A DNA stretch of 64,000 nucleotides, from positions 3,556,850-3,620,849 of the forward strand of contig NZ_JACBZA010000001.1 of NCBI RefSeq assembly GCF_013408535.1, in the 5' to 3' direction. Positions 1 through 8,063 of the stretch are shown piece by piece (within the stretch, counting starts at the first letter, position 1; every line of letters begins with the position of its first letter). The position numbers and the translations under genes are program-made. The DNA comes from Actinopolymorpha cephalotaxi. GTDB lineage: Bacteria; Actinomycetota; Actinomycetes; Propionibacteriales; Actinopolymorphaceae. The notes below the pieces were generated by a model. That model made no database searches. It saw nothing but the letters and a program-made list of their open reading frames with translations, and had not been told where the DNA came from.

Positions 1-1029
1 GACATCCTCGACGAACGTCCGGGTCCGGCGTTCGAGCTCGGGCAGCGCGGACACGGTGTCGGTGACCACCTGCCACGCGTCGGCGTACTTCGTCGCGTAG
101 TGGTTGCCCACGGTCTCGGTGCGGTCCCAGTTGCGGCGGTTCGGGAAGTGCCAGCCGAGCAGGAACGTGAACGTGTGCGTCTCCCCCGGCGCGAGCGTCC
201 GGGTCGCGGCGACCGATGCCGTCGGGGTGTCGGTGCCGCCGGCGCGTTCCTCCAGCCGGCCGTCGGCGGTGAAGTCGTCCCAGAAGTCCAGCAGCTCCCC
301 ACCCCAGCTGTGGTCGGCCCACGCGGTGCGGGTGGTCACGTCGTCCTCGCCGAGCGCCACCAGGGCCAGCGAGCCCCACTGCTCCGCTTCGCGGGGCACC
401 CCGTCGGAGGTGAGGAGTACGCCGGTGCCGAAGTCCTCCCGGCGTACGGTGTTGCGGTTGTCCTTGGCCACACCCTCGGTTCCGTCGGTGCCGACGAAGT
501 TCGACACGCTGCCCGCCACGGACACTTCCAGCGCGTGGGCGGCGGTGTTCGTCACGGCGTACCGGAGTACGGCCACCGGCAGGCCGCTCGCCTCGGCGTC
601 GGTGGGCACCAGCGGGTTGAACGCCTGCACCCGCACGTCGGCGGGCACGTCGGGGTCTTCCAGGACCACCTGACCGAACGGGTAGGCCGCGAGGAACTCC
701 GACCGCCGGAACCTCGGCAGGCCGTGGTTGGGCACGCCGGACCCGTGTCCACCCTCGTACAGCACGAGGTCGATCGGTCCTTCCAGCGCCCGTGCCACCA
801 CCGCGTCCGGAGCGCCGCCGCCCGCGGGTGCCGTCCGCACCGCGAAGAAGCTCCACTTCGGCGCGAACCCCTTGGCGGGACGGTTGACCACCTCCCAGTC
901 GCGCAGGTCACCACGCCCACCGAGGCTGACCGTGCCGGTGCCGATGCCGCCCAGCGGCAGTGCGACCCGGAGCGAGTGAGCTACGTCGTATCGGTTGAGG
1001 ACGGGCCAGTCCAAGGTCTCCGCGGTCAT
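1..1029 (-). CDS. GH116 family glycosidase (GBA2-like), 5' part only
   Basis: The 343 residues here are the N-terminal half of a glycoside hydrolase family 116 protein (non-lysosomal glucosylceramidase / beta-glucosidase type); the gene runs off the left edge, so the catalytic C-terminal barrel is not visible. The start of the protein reads MTAETLDWPVLNRYD and soon has the family hallmark LPLGGIGTGTVSLGGRGDL followed by DWEVVNRP, typical of the GBA2 N-terminal beta domain. No signal peptide is seen, so it should be cytoplasmic. The ATG at 1029 has GGAGAG about 11 bases upstream. It is divergent from the gas vesicle operon. Family assignment is firm; substrate is unknown. Confidence 0.8.
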   Translation of the reverse strand, partial: MTAETLDWPVLNRYDVAHSLRVALPLGGIGTGTVSLGGRGDLRDWEVVNRPAKGFAPKWSFFAVRTAPAGGGAPDAVVARALEGPIDLVLYEGGHGSGVPNHGLPRFRRSEFLAAYPFGQVVLEDPDVPADVRVQAFNPLVPTDAEASGLPVAVLRYAVTNTAAHALEVSVAGSVSNFVGTDGTEGVAKDNRNTVRREDFGTGVLLTSDGVPREAEQWGSLALVALGEDDVTTRTAWADHSWGGELLDFWDDFTADGRLEERAGGTDTPTASVAATRTLAPGETHTFTFLLGWHFPNRRNWDRTETVGNHYATKYADAWQVVTDTVSALPELERRTRTFVEDV

Positions 1030-1480
1030 CCGCGCACTGCCTCTCCGCTCCGGCGGCCCGCGCCCCCAGCGTCGTCTGGGGCGGCGCTGCCGGAACTTCG
1101 GTGGTCTCCTGGGTCGTCGTCCGCTGCCTGCGCATACGGTGCGGATCCTCGCGAAACTATGGTCGCCGCCCGAACCCTGTCAAGGCGATCCGGGCCGGTA
1201 CGCCGGGGCTGGCCGCACCCGGCTGACCGGCACCGGCAGTTCCCGGTTCGCCACCCCGCAGCACACTCGTCGGCTTTCGAATTCTCTTCGTCGAAATTCT
1301 TCGACATGGCGCCGATTTCCCTTTGCCGAAAGGCGGAACACTGGGCGCCGGCAACCTCGTATCTTTCGGGGTCACTGCGTAGCGTGGCAGTTAGGAATCC
1401 GCGCATCGCGCGCCCGGACGTGGACGATTGCGCGTCACCGCGACTGTGGAATTCGGGCGCAAGGAAGAGAAATCACGCGA
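1030..1480. other. Divergent intergenic region, GH116 / gvpO
   Basis: These 451 bases separate the GH116 gene from the gas vesicle operon and must hold both promoters. It is somewhat less GC-rich near 1270-1400. I could not pick a convincing -35/-10 pair or a clear operator. The sequence AAGGAAGAGA at 1461-1470 is the probable ribosome binding site of gvpO. Confidence 0.5.
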
Positions 1481-1918
1481 ATGACCGACGAACGCAGGCG
1501 CGGCAGCGATCGCGCTTCCCGGCGTACTCGTGACGACGGCCGCCCCGAACGTCCGCGGCGGACCACTCGTGGCGACTCCCCTGACCGCGCCGACCGTGGG
1601 GGCCGAGGGGACGGGAGTGACCGGCGCGACCGCCCCAGCCGTGACCTGAGCAGCAAACGGGGGACGGATCCCATGCGGGTCTCGCGTACCGCCATGGAGC
1701 AGTTGTCCGCGTTGACCAACTGCGAAGCTGCCGGGGTCTCCCGGTTGGAAAGCGACGGCGACGGCTGGGTTTTCCAGGTGGAGATCATCGAGGTCCCTCG
1801 CGTTCCGGACACCACCAGCATTCTGGCGAGTTACGAAGCCCGCACGGACTCGGACGGAAACATCACGGCGTATCGACGGCAGCGCAGATACCCGCGTAAC
1901 CAGGCAGGTGAAATGTGA
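1481..1918 (+). CDS. gvpO: Gas vesicle protein GvpO
   Basis: GvpO is a small accessory protein required for gas vesicle formation in haloarchaea and actinobacteria; its molecular role is not settled. The 145-residue product has an Arg/Asp-rich, probably disordered N-terminus (about residues 1-62) and a conserved C-terminal domain from about residue 68, with WVFQVEIIEVPRVPDT, ILASYEAR and a YRRQRRY end, which identifies the family. The ATG at 1481 has AAGGAAGAGA upstream. It is the first gene of the operon and its last codons overlap the start of gvpJ (stop TGA 1916-1918, next start 1915), so translation is probably coupled. Confidence 0.9.
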   Translation: MTDERRRGSDRASRRTRDDGRPERPRRTTRGDSPDRADRGGRGDGSDRRDRPSRDLSSKRGTDPMRVSRTAMEQLSALTNCEAAGVSRLESDGDGWVFQVEIIEVPRVPDTTSILASYEARTDSDGNITAYRRQRRYPRNQAGEM

Positions 1919-2331
1919 CCGCCCGGCCGCAGAATTCCCAGCGCTCCCAATACCCGCAATACCGGACGACGGGAGCAACCCCGGTGTCCCGGTCCAGCGA
2001 CTCTCTCGCCGACATTCTCGAACGCGTTCTGGACAAAGGCGTGGTGATCGCCGGCGACATCCAGGTGAACATTCTCGACATCGAACTCCTCACCCTGAAG
2101 GTGCGGCTGCTCATCGCCTCGGTCGACACCGCGCGCGACATGGGGATCGACTGGTGGTCCTCCGACCCGTTCCTGACCGGCAACTCCCGCCTGGAGCAGG
2201 AGAACCGCGAGCTCCGCGAACGCATCGAGCAGATGGAGGACCGGATGCGGGCCGCCGAGCTGCCCGCCGGTGAAGGGCGGGGCGAGCCCGCCGTCGGGTC
2301 CACCACGACCGAGAGCGGCGCACGCCGATGA
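1915..2331 (+). CDS. gvpJ: Gas vesicle protein GvpJ
   Basis: GvpJ is a minor GvpA paralogue thought to act in nucleation or at the tips of gas vesicles. The 138-residue protein has a 30-residue leader, a GvpA-type core at about 30-81 (DILERVLDKGVVIAGDI, then IELLTLKVRLLIASVD), the GvpJ-specific GIDWWSSDPFL after the core, and a coiled-coil at about 92-115. The DWW motif distinguishes it from GvpA and GvpS and matches GvpJ of Bacillus megaterium by family knowledge. It begins at a GTG overlapping the gvpO stop and ends in an ATGA overlap with the next gene. Confidence 0.88.
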   Translation: MTARPQNSQRSQYPQYRTTGATPVSRSSDSLADILERVLDKGVVIAGDIQVNILDIELLTLKVRLLIASVDTARDMGIDWWSSDPFLTGNSRLEQENRELRERIEQMEDRMRAAELPAGEGRGEPAVGSTTTESGARR

Positions 2332-3530
2332 GCGCCGCCGCCCGGAACCTGCTCGCCGGCCGGCCGACGCCGGACGAGGTGGCCTCGCTGCTCGACGAGG
2401 CGTCCCAGCGCGCCCGTGAGCTGGTGCGGGACGAACTCGTCGACCAGCTCGTCGAGCATTACCGCCTGGCGGTGCGTTCGGTGCTCGGTGTGGGATCGTT
2501 CCCACCGGAGGAGCCGACGGCCGGATTCGAACCCGGTCAGGTGCCGCGTGCCCGCGAGGCCGTCACCGAACTCCAGGCGTCCTCCGGCGAACGACGGTCC
2601 GCCGGCGAGGGCCGACCGGCCGACGCGAGCCCGGCGCCCACCGAGACGGCGTGGTACGTGTACGCGATCCTGCGCAGGGACGACCGCACCGCGGGCCGCT
2701 CGCTGCCCGTACCGGCCGAACTCCCGGCAGGAGTGGAGGGCGCGCCGGTCGAACTCCTCGACGCCGGAGACCTGGCCGTCGCGGCGTCGAAGGTCCCCCT
2801 CGCCGGGTTCCGGACCAGCGACCAGGACCCTGATCTGAGCGCCCACGGCTGGCTGCGTGCGGCGGTCGGCGCCCACGAGCGGGTGGTCGAGGAACTGGCG
2901 CGGAGCAGGACCGTGCTTCCGTTCCGTTTCGGCGCCCTCTACCCCAGCCGGGACGCCGCCCGCAAGGTCGCGTTGACAGAGGTCGACCAGCTGTCCGCGG
3001 AGCTGGAACGGCTCGACGGGGCGAGCGAATGGGGTGTCAAGGCGTACGTCGAGTCCCCCGCCGAACGCACCGACCAGGTGCCCGCCTACCTGGACGAGCC
3101 GGCGACCGGGACCACCTGGATGGTGCGGCGCCGGGAGGCCGCCGCGGCCCGGGAGGCGGCCGGCCGGATCCGCGCCGCCGTCGCCCCCGCACTCGAGGAC
3201 GCGCTGGCCGGTTACGCCCGCGATGTGGTCGTCCGCGGTTCGGCCCGGGTGGGGCACCCCACCGAGCCCTCCACCGGACCCTCCGCCGGCCATCCCACTG
3301 GGCAGCCCGCCGCCCACACCGACCTGGCGTTCGACGGCGTCTACCTCGTCTCCCACACCAGGCAGGAGGAGTTCGACACCGCGCTGCGGGAGGTGGCACG
3401 GCAGTACGCCGCCGACGGCCTGCGGGTGGAGGTGTCCGGGCCGTGGCCGCCGTACCACTTCGTCCGGATGCCGTCCGGTACGAACCGGCCGCGAACGTCC
3501 TCCCCCTCGACGACGGGAGCCTCGCGATGA
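2328..3530 (+). CDS. gvpL: Gas vesicle protein GvpL (GvpL/F family) with N-terminal extension
   Basis: Members of the GvpL/F family bind the shell protein and help assemble gas vesicles. The 400-residue product is longer than the usual 240-280 residues: the family domain runs from about residue 107 (WYVYAILRRD) to about 385, with VLPFRFGALYPS and a closing GPWPPYHFV. Residues 1-55 form an added predicted helix (DEVASLLDEASQRAREL), followed by a disordered linker. It is assigned as GvpL rather than GvpF because it sits directly before gvpS-gvpK, whereas the other copy follows gvpA. It overlaps its neighbours on both sides by ATGA. Confidence 0.85.
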   Translation: MSAAARNLLAGRPTPDEVASLLDEASQRARELVRDELVDQLVEHYRLAVRSVLGVGSFPPEEPTAGFEPGQVPRAREAVTELQASSGERRSAGEGRPADASPAPTETAWYVYAILRRDDRTAGRSLPVPAELPAGVEGAPVELLDAGDLAVAASKVPLAGFRTSDQDPDLSAHGWLRAAVGAHERVVEELARSRTVLPFRFGALYPSRDAARKVALTEVDQLSAELERLDGASEWGVKAYVESPAERTDQVPAYLDEPATGTTWMVRRREAAAAREAAGRIRAAVAPALEDALAGYARDVVVRGSARVGHPTEPSTGPSAGHPTGQPAAHTDLAFDGVYLVSHTRQEEFDTALREVARQYAADGLRVEVSGPWPPYHFVRMPSGTNRPRTSSPSTTGASR

Positions 3531-4276
3531 GTGGCGGCGAACACCGGCTGGCGCTCGACGACGGCTCGCTGGTCGACGTGCTGGACCGCTTGCTGGACTC
3601 GGGGGCCTGTGTCGACGGCAGCGTGCTGATCACCCTCGCCGACGTGGATCTCGTCCGGCTGGATCTGCGCCTGCTGCTGGCCTCGGTGCACACCCTCGAA
3701 CGCGCGGCCGAGCACGCTGCCGAACGCTCGCAGCCGGCGGAGGTGCCCACCGGGGCGGCGAGTTCGCCGAAGCCGGTCCACGGCGGTGGCGTACCCACGC
3801 CACGCGCGGAACAACCGCCCGCAGAACAACGACCAACCGAACGACCACGCACCGGTGCGGCGTATCGGCCGAAGGCTGACAGCTCACCCGCACCGCGTGC
3901 TGTTCGTACGGCCGCGGACCTGCCCGGAACCACGACGAGCACGGGCGCGGACGAAGGTGACCGCGAGGCGGGCGTCGCCGGCCTGGTGGTGTTCGTGGTC
4001 GATGTCGTACGCCAACTGCTCGAACGTCAGGCGCTGCGGCGGATGGACGCCGGCGAACTGACCTCGACGCAGGTGGAGCGCCTCGGCCGATCGCTGATGG
4101 CGCTGGAACGCCAGGTGGGCGAACTCACCGAGTTCGTGTCCGGGCGCCGCCGGCACCGGGAGGACCTGTCGCCGTTCCCGGCTCACGTCGATCCGTTCCC
4201 CGGCGGCCGGCCCGCCGCAGAAAGAAGTCCAGTCACAGAAGGAAGCCCCGTCACAGAAGGAAGATGGCAACGATGA
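3527..4276 (+). CDS. Fused GvpS-GvpK gas vesicle protein
   Basis: This 249-residue protein joins two normally separate gas vesicle proteins. Residues about 14-60 are a GvpS/GvpA-type core ([32 protein letters not shown]). Residues about 148-216 are GvpK ([36 protein letters not shown]). Between them lies an 85-residue Pro/Ala/Thr-rich linker with no stop or frame change. The ATG overlaps the gvpL stop (ATGA at 3527-3530), and the 3' end overlaps the gvpA start. In related clusters gvpS and gvpK are adjacent genes, so this looks like a fusion by loss of the intervening stop. GvpS is a minor shell paralogue; GvpK is an assembly factor. Confidence 0.85.
   Translation: MSGGEHRLALDDGSLVDVLDRLLDSGACVDGSVLITLADVDLVRLDLRLLLASVHTLERAAEHAAERSQPAEVPTGAASSPKPVHGGGVPTPRAEQPPAEQRPTERPRTGAAYRPKADSSPAPRAVRTAADLPGTTTSTGADEGDREAGVAGLVVFVVDVVRQLLERQALRRMDAGELTSTQVERLGRSLMALERQVGELTEFVSGRRRHREDLSPFPAHVDPFPGGRPAAERSPVTEGSPVTEGRWQR
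4232..4263 (+). repeat. Duplicated 14-bp block carrying the gvpA ribosome binding site
   Basis: GTCACAGAAGGAAG occurs at 4232-4245 and 4250-4263, 18 bp apart, inside the end of the gvpS-gvpK gene (coding a doubled SPVTEG). The second copy places AGAAGGAAG at a proper distance from the gvpA ATG at 4273. This gives two Shine-Dalgarno-like sequences in tandem before the major shell gene. Confidence 0.7.
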
Positions 4277-4752
4277 CAGTCAGCCCCTGGCAGGGCTCGG
4301 GCAACCTCGCGCAGCGAGGAAGCTCCAGCAGTCTGTACGACGTCCTCGAACTCATCCTGGACAAGGGCCTGGTGATCGACGCCTACATCAGGGTGTCGCT
4401 GGTGGGTATCGAACTGCTCACCATCGACATCCGGATCGTCATCGCCAGCGTGGACACCTATCTGCGCTTCGCCGAGGCGGTGAACCGCGTCGACCTCGCC
4501 CAGAGCGGCAACTCCCGCACGCTGCCGGAGTTCATCGGCGACATGGAGGAGAAGGGCGCCGGCCGCAAGGTGAAGGGCGCACTGGGTGGGGCCGCCGAGT
4601 CGGTCAGCGAGGTGTTCCACAAGGGCGGCGACGACGACAGCGACGAGGAAGACCAACAGGACAAGGAAGAACGAGGCGGACGGCGGAAGGAACGCGCCAC
4701 CAGCAGCCGTGCCCGCCAGGCGCGTTCGCGGTCGCGGTCCCGTTCTGAGTGA
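4273..4752 (+). CDS. gvpA: Gas vesicle major structural protein GvpA
   Basis: GvpA polymerises into the ribbed protein shell of the gas vesicle. The 159-residue product has the highly conserved core at about 20-74 ([51 protein letters not shown]). The rest is an extended C-terminus: a conserved helical part to about 117, then an acidic stretch ([16 protein letters not shown]) and a basic RS-rich end (RSRSRSRSE). Non-actinobacterial GvpA is about 70 residues. An ATG at 4264 also lies in frame, but 4273 is preferred because it makes the ATGA overlap seen elsewhere in the operon, is correctly spaced from AGAAGGAAG, and gives the usual MTV start. Confidence 0.93.
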   Translation: MTVSPWQGSGNLAQRGSSSSLYDVLELILDKGLVIDAYIRVSLVGIELLTIDIRIVIASVDTYLRFAEAVNRVDLAQSGNSRTLPEFIGDMEEKGAGRKVKGALGGAAESVSEVFHKGGDDDSDEEDQQDKEERGGRRKERATSSRARQARSRSRSRSE

Positions 4753-4830
4753 GGCACGACGGAGTGAGGCACGACGGAGTGAGGCACGACGGAGTGAGGC
4801 ACGACGGAGTGAGGCACGACGGAGTGAGGT
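4750..4830 (+). repeat. Five 15-bp repeats each containing an in-frame stop
   Basis: The unit TGAGGCACGACGGAG is repeated five times without change at 4750-4824, followed by a partial sixth copy (TGAGG at 4825). The first TGA is the gvpA stop codon. Because 15 is a multiple of three, each unit starts with an in-frame TGA, giving six stops in series. The array fills the gap between gvpA and gvpF. Confidence 0.95.
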
Positions 4831-4842
4831 GAAGGGGGCACC

Positions 4843-5685
4843 ATGGCAGGACAGACGAGGCAGCCTGAGCAGCGCGAGCAGACCGGGCAGGGCGAGCACA
4901 CCGGGCAGAGCGAGCACACCGTCGCAGCGGTCTACGTGTACGGCATCGTGGCCGCCGACCATCCCTGTGACCTGGGCGAGCTCGGCGGCGTGGGCGATCC
5001 GCCCGCCCCGCTGCGGAGACTGCGGGCCGGCCGGGTCGTGGCCGTGGTCAGCGACGCCCCTCCCGGACTGCGCGCCAAACGCCGGGATGTGCAGGCCCAC
5101 CAGGGAGTCCTCGACCGGCTCGGCCGGCAGGGAACCGTTCTGCCGATGCGGTTCGGGGTGGTCGCCACCGACGAGGACAGCCTGCGTGACGAGCTCGCCG
5201 ACGAGGACGACGCGCACCTCGCGACCCTCGACAGCCTCACCCGGCGGACGGAGATCAACGTCAAGGTGTTCTGCGACGAGGACGAGCTGATCCGGTCGGT
5301 CGCTGAGAACGACCCGACGGTGCGCAGGCTGCGGTCCCGCGCCGGCAGCGTGGACGAGCAGATCCAGCTCGGGGAGGCGGTGGCGGCCGCGATCGAGGAC
5401 CGTGAACGCGCACTGGAGGAACTGCTCCTCGCAGCACTCGGCCCGCTCGCCGTCAGCCACCTGACCGGTTCCAAGGTTCGCGGAGCGGCTGTCAACGAGA
5501 GCTTTCTCGTGGACGACGACCGCGCGGAGGAGTTCGCCGAGACCGCGGACCACCTCGACGCCGCATGGGGTCCGGCGATCCGGTTGCAACGCTCCGGGCC
5601 CCTTCCGCCGTACAGCTTCGTCACCACACCGGACCTCACGACCGAGCCGATGTCGGGAAAGCCGGTGCCGGGAGGGGAGGCGTAG
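4843..5685 (+). CDS. gvpF: Gas vesicle protein GvpF (GvpL/F family)
   Basis: This is the second GvpL/F family member, an assembly protein that contacts GvpA. The 280-residue product starts with a 28-residue Gln/Glu-rich leader with repeats of EHTGQ type, then has the family domain at about 30-270: VYVYGIVAADHP, TVLPMRFGVVATDE, INVKVFCDEDEL and the closing SGPLPPYSFV. The ATG at 4843 has GAAGGGGG four bases upstream. It follows gvpA directly, the position of gvpF in Streptomyces clusters, and ends three bases before gvpG. Confidence 0.88.
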   Translation: MAGQTRQPEQREQTGQGEHTGQSEHTVAAVYVYGIVAADHPCDLGELGGVGDPPAPLRRLRAGRVVAVVSDAPPGLRAKRRDVQAHQGVLDRLGRQGTVLPMRFGVVATDEDSLRDELADEDDAHLATLDSLTRRTEINVKVFCDEDELIRSVAENDPTVRRLRSRAGSVDEQIQLGEAVAAAIEDRERALEELLLAALGPLAVSHLTGSKVRGAAVNESFLVDDDRAEEFAETADHLDAAWGPAIRLQRSGPLPPYSFVTTPDLTTEPMSGKPVPGGEA

Positions 5686-5688
5686 CCC

Positions 5689-5940
5689 ATGGGACTGGTC
5701 ACCGGGCTGCTCACGTTGCCGCTGGCACCCGTACGCGGCGTGGGCTGGATCGCCGAGCAGATCCTCGACCTGGGCGAGCAGGAGTACTACGACGTCGCCC
5801 GCATCCGCGGTGAGCTGGCCGACCTGTCCGACGCCTACGACGCCGGGCTGCTCACCGAGGAGGAGTTCGAGGCCGCCGAGGACGGGATTCTCGACCGGTT
5901 GGAGGAGGCACAGGAGGTTCAGCGGCGCGGTAACCGATGA
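5689..5940 (+). CDS. gvpG: Gas vesicle protein GvpG
   Basis: GvpG is a small accessory protein of gas vesicle assembly, usually encoded between gvpF and later genes. The 83-residue product has the typical N-terminus LLTLPLAPVRGVGWIAEQIL and a charged helical second half (DVARIRGELADLSDAYDAG, LTEEEFEAAEDGILDRLEE). Length and pattern match the family. The ATG at 5689 has GGGAGGGGAGG upstream, within the end of gvpF; the spacing shows co-translation with it. Confidence 0.88.
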   Translation: MGLVTGLLTLPLAPVRGVGWIAEQILDLGEQEYYDVARIRGELADLSDAYDAGLLTEEEFEAAEDGILDRLEEAQEVQRRGNR

Positions 5941-5986
5941 CGGCGCCCGGCCGGGGGAAGCAGGCCGGCGTCACGAGGAGGGGGAG

Positions 5987-6679
5987 ATGAACAACTCGAC
6001 GAAGATCGCTCTGGCCGTGGTCGGAGGCTACGTGCTGGGCCGGCGCAAGAAGGCCCGGTTCGCCCTGTTGCTGGGCTCGGCTCTGATCGGCAAGCGGCTC
6101 GACCTGCGGGCACTCGGCCAGGAGGCCTTCGAACGGCTCTCGGAGTCGCCGCAGTTCGGCCGGATCAAGGACGAGGTGACCGGTGAGCTGGCGTCGACCG
6201 GTCGCGCCGCCGCGATGGCCAGCCTCACCAGGCCGCTGGACCGGCTGGCCGACTCTCTGGAGGAACGCACGGCGGGCCTGAGCGGCAAGCCGTCCGGGGA
6301 CGGTAAGGGCCGGGGGCGCGAGGACGAGGACCGGGACGAAGCCGAGGAACCCGAGGAGGACGAGGAGGAGGAGTCCGCCGAGGGCCGTCGCGGTGGGCGC
6401 AAGGCCGGCACTGCCCGCGGGCGCGGCGGCGAAGGGCGCGCCGGCGCCAAACGTACGGGAGAAGGGCGTACGGGAGAAAGGCGTACGGGTAAGGGACGTA
6501 CGAGCGAAGGACGCACCGGAGAGGGGCGCCGGCCCGCGTCGAGCCGCGGCGGAAGCAGCGGCTCCGAGCGAGGCGGCCGAAGCAGCGGCAAGGGCGAGCG
6601 CTCCGGCAGCGGGCGACCCGGTGGTCGATCCGGTGGTCGATCCGGCAGCCGCAGTACGTCGGGAGGGGGAAGCAGATGA
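5987..6679 (+). CDS. GvpY-like gas vesicle accessory protein
   Basis: The 230-residue product corresponds in position and layout to GvpY of Streptomyces gas vesicle clusters, whose function is unknown. The first 40 residues have a hydrophobic stretch (IALAVVGGYVLG) followed by Arg/Lys and a second hydrophobic stretch (FALLLGSALIG). Residues about 40-100 are a mixed helical domain. From about 103 to the end it is low complexity: acidic (EDEDRDEAEEPEEDEEEE), then Gly/Arg/Ser-rich with imperfect RTGEGR-type repeats. ATG 5987 has GAGGAGGGGGAG upstream. It overlaps gvpZ by ATGA. Confidence 0.7.
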   Translation: MNNSTKIALAVVGGYVLGRRKKARFALLLGSALIGKRLDLRALGQEAFERLSESPQFGRIKDEVTGELASTGRAAAMASLTRPLDRLADSLEERTAGLSGKPSGDGKGRGREDEDRDEAEEPEEDEEEESAEGRRGGRKAGTARGRGGEGRAGAKRTGEGRTGERRTGKGRTSEGRTGEGRRPASSRGGSSGSERGGRSSGKGERSGSGRPGGRSGGRSGSRSTSGGGSR

Positions 6680-7770
6680 GCCAGGCAGGAATCGGGCGAG
6701 CGCGCCCGGACAAGGTGAGCCTCTCCGACATCGGTGGCGGGATCCGCAAGGCCGCCGGCCGCAACCCCGCCACGCAACGCCTCCTCGAGGCCGCGCAGGG
6801 GTTCGCGGCGGCGAAAGCCGAGAAGGTACTGGGGAATCTCGGTGACAAGGTGGGCGACGCGACGAAGAACCTCACCGGGATCGCCGACGGAGACGACGAC
6901 GGAGGCAGCATGGTCGGGCGAGTGGTGAAGGAGACACTGAGCGGTTCCTCGCCGGGCAAGGCGGCCGCGAAGGCCGGTGTGCAGGGGCTGAAGGACAAGG
7001 TGAAGGGCATCTTCGGCGGTGGCAAGAGCAAGTCCTCCTCCGGCGGGAAGTACATGAACATCGTCGAGGACCTCTACGTGCCGGTGTCCGCGCGGGTCGC
7101 CTACAACACCTGGACGCAGTTCCAGGACTTCCCCAAGTGGACCAAGGGCCTGCAGAGCGTGGACTTCGACAAGGAGGACGAGACGAAGAGTTCCTGGAAG
7201 GGGAAGATCGCCTGGTCCAACCGGAGCTGGAACGCCACGACCAGCGAGCAGATCCCCGACGACCGGATCGTGTGGCGGTCGGAGGGCCAGACCGTGGTGA
7301 ACGGCGCGGTCAGCTTCCACCAGCTGGAGGACAACCTCACCCAGGTCCTGCTGCTCCTCGAGTACCACCCGCACGGGTTCTTCGAGAAGACCGCGAACCT
7401 GTGGCGGGCGCCGGGTCGCCGCGCCCGGCTGGACTTCAAGAAGTTCCGGCACTACGTGACGGTGGAGGCCGACCCCGAGGAGGAGGGCTGGCGCGGTGAG
7501 ATCCGCGACGGCGAACTCGTCCGCGACCACGACGAGGTGATGCGCGAGGAGGAGGAAGAGCGCGACCGGGACCGCGACGAGGACGAGGACCGCGACCAGG
7601 AGGACCGCGACCTCGACGAGGACGAACTCGAGGATGAGGACGAGGACCGGGGCGACGAGAACGACGAGGAAGACGAGGACGAGGAGGACCGGGGCGAGGA
7701 GGACGACAGCGAGGCCGAGGACGAGGACGAGCGGCCGCCCAGGTCGAAGCAGCGGTCACGTCGGCGTTGA
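6676..7770 (+). CDS. GvpZ-like SRPBCC gas vesicle accessory protein
   Basis: The 364-residue product has an Ala/Gly-rich N-terminal region (about 1-125), an SRPBCC (polyketide cyclase/START-like) domain at about 128-275 beginning MNIVEDLYVPVSARVAYNTW with FPKWTKGLQSVDF, and a strongly acidic tail of Asp/Glu/Arg repeats (about 280-352) ending in basic PRSKQRSRRR. An SRPBCC protein of this kind ends the Streptomyces gvp1 cluster and is called GvpZ; its function is not known. The start overlaps the previous stop, with GGAGGGGGAAG upstream. It is the last gene of the operon. Confidence 0.75.
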   Translation: MSQAGIGRARPDKVSLSDIGGGIRKAAGRNPATQRLLEAAQGFAAAKAEKVLGNLGDKVGDATKNLTGIADGDDDGGSMVGRVVKETLSGSSPGKAAAKAGVQGLKDKVKGIFGGGKSKSSSGGKYMNIVEDLYVPVSARVAYNTWTQFQDFPKWTKGLQSVDFDKEDETKSSWKGKIAWSNRSWNATTSEQIPDDRIVWRSEGQTVVNGAVSFHQLEDNLTQVLLLLEYHPHGFFEKTANLWRAPGRRARLDFKKFRHYVTVEADPEEEGWRGEIRDGELVRDHDEVMREEEEERDRDRDEDEDRDQEDRDLDEDELEDEDEDRGDENDEEDEDEEDRGEEDDSEAEDEDERPPRSKQRSRRR

Positions 7771-8063
7771 TGCGTGACCCGGCCCGCCCGTATTCCGGTT
7801 GACCTTCGGTCGATCTCGGTGGCAGGGTTACGCCGGTCCGTGTCCGACGCGGACCGTTCCTCTGATCTCCTCAGAGCTCAGATCTCCTCAGACCTTGGAT
7901 GATGCCTGTGATCTCGGCGACCCGCCGCGGCCGCCCGTACGCCCAGCCGTAGGCCCAGCCGTCCAACCTCTGGGCCTGGCGTTGCGGCGTACTCTCCGCG
8001 CGGCCTCACGCGGCTTCGTGCTGCCCGCATCCGCCCTCAGCTGACCCGAGGTCACACCTGATC
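7771..8063. other. Intergenic region after the gas vesicle operon
   Basis: No convincing gene is present. It contains direct repeats: GATCTCCTCAGA at 7864-7875 and 7881-7892, and a doubled GCCCAGCCGT near 7940-7965 that can pair with CTGGGC just downstream. It holds the end of the gvp transcript and the promoter of the following acetyltransferase gene. Confidence 0.4.

Noticed and set aside
995-1480. Longer N-terminus for GvpO
   Set aside because: The extension runs over the divergent promoter region and into the GH116 gene; ATG 1481 has a ribosome site and the family N-terminus is variable.
4750-4830. Tandem repeats here (and at 23275-23349) as CRISPR
   Set aside because: Units are 10-15 bp, directly adjacent with no spacers, and no cas genes are present.
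7799-8044. 81-codon frame after the gas vesicle operon
   Set aside because: No ribosome site, no family, and it runs through direct repeats; treated as intergenic.
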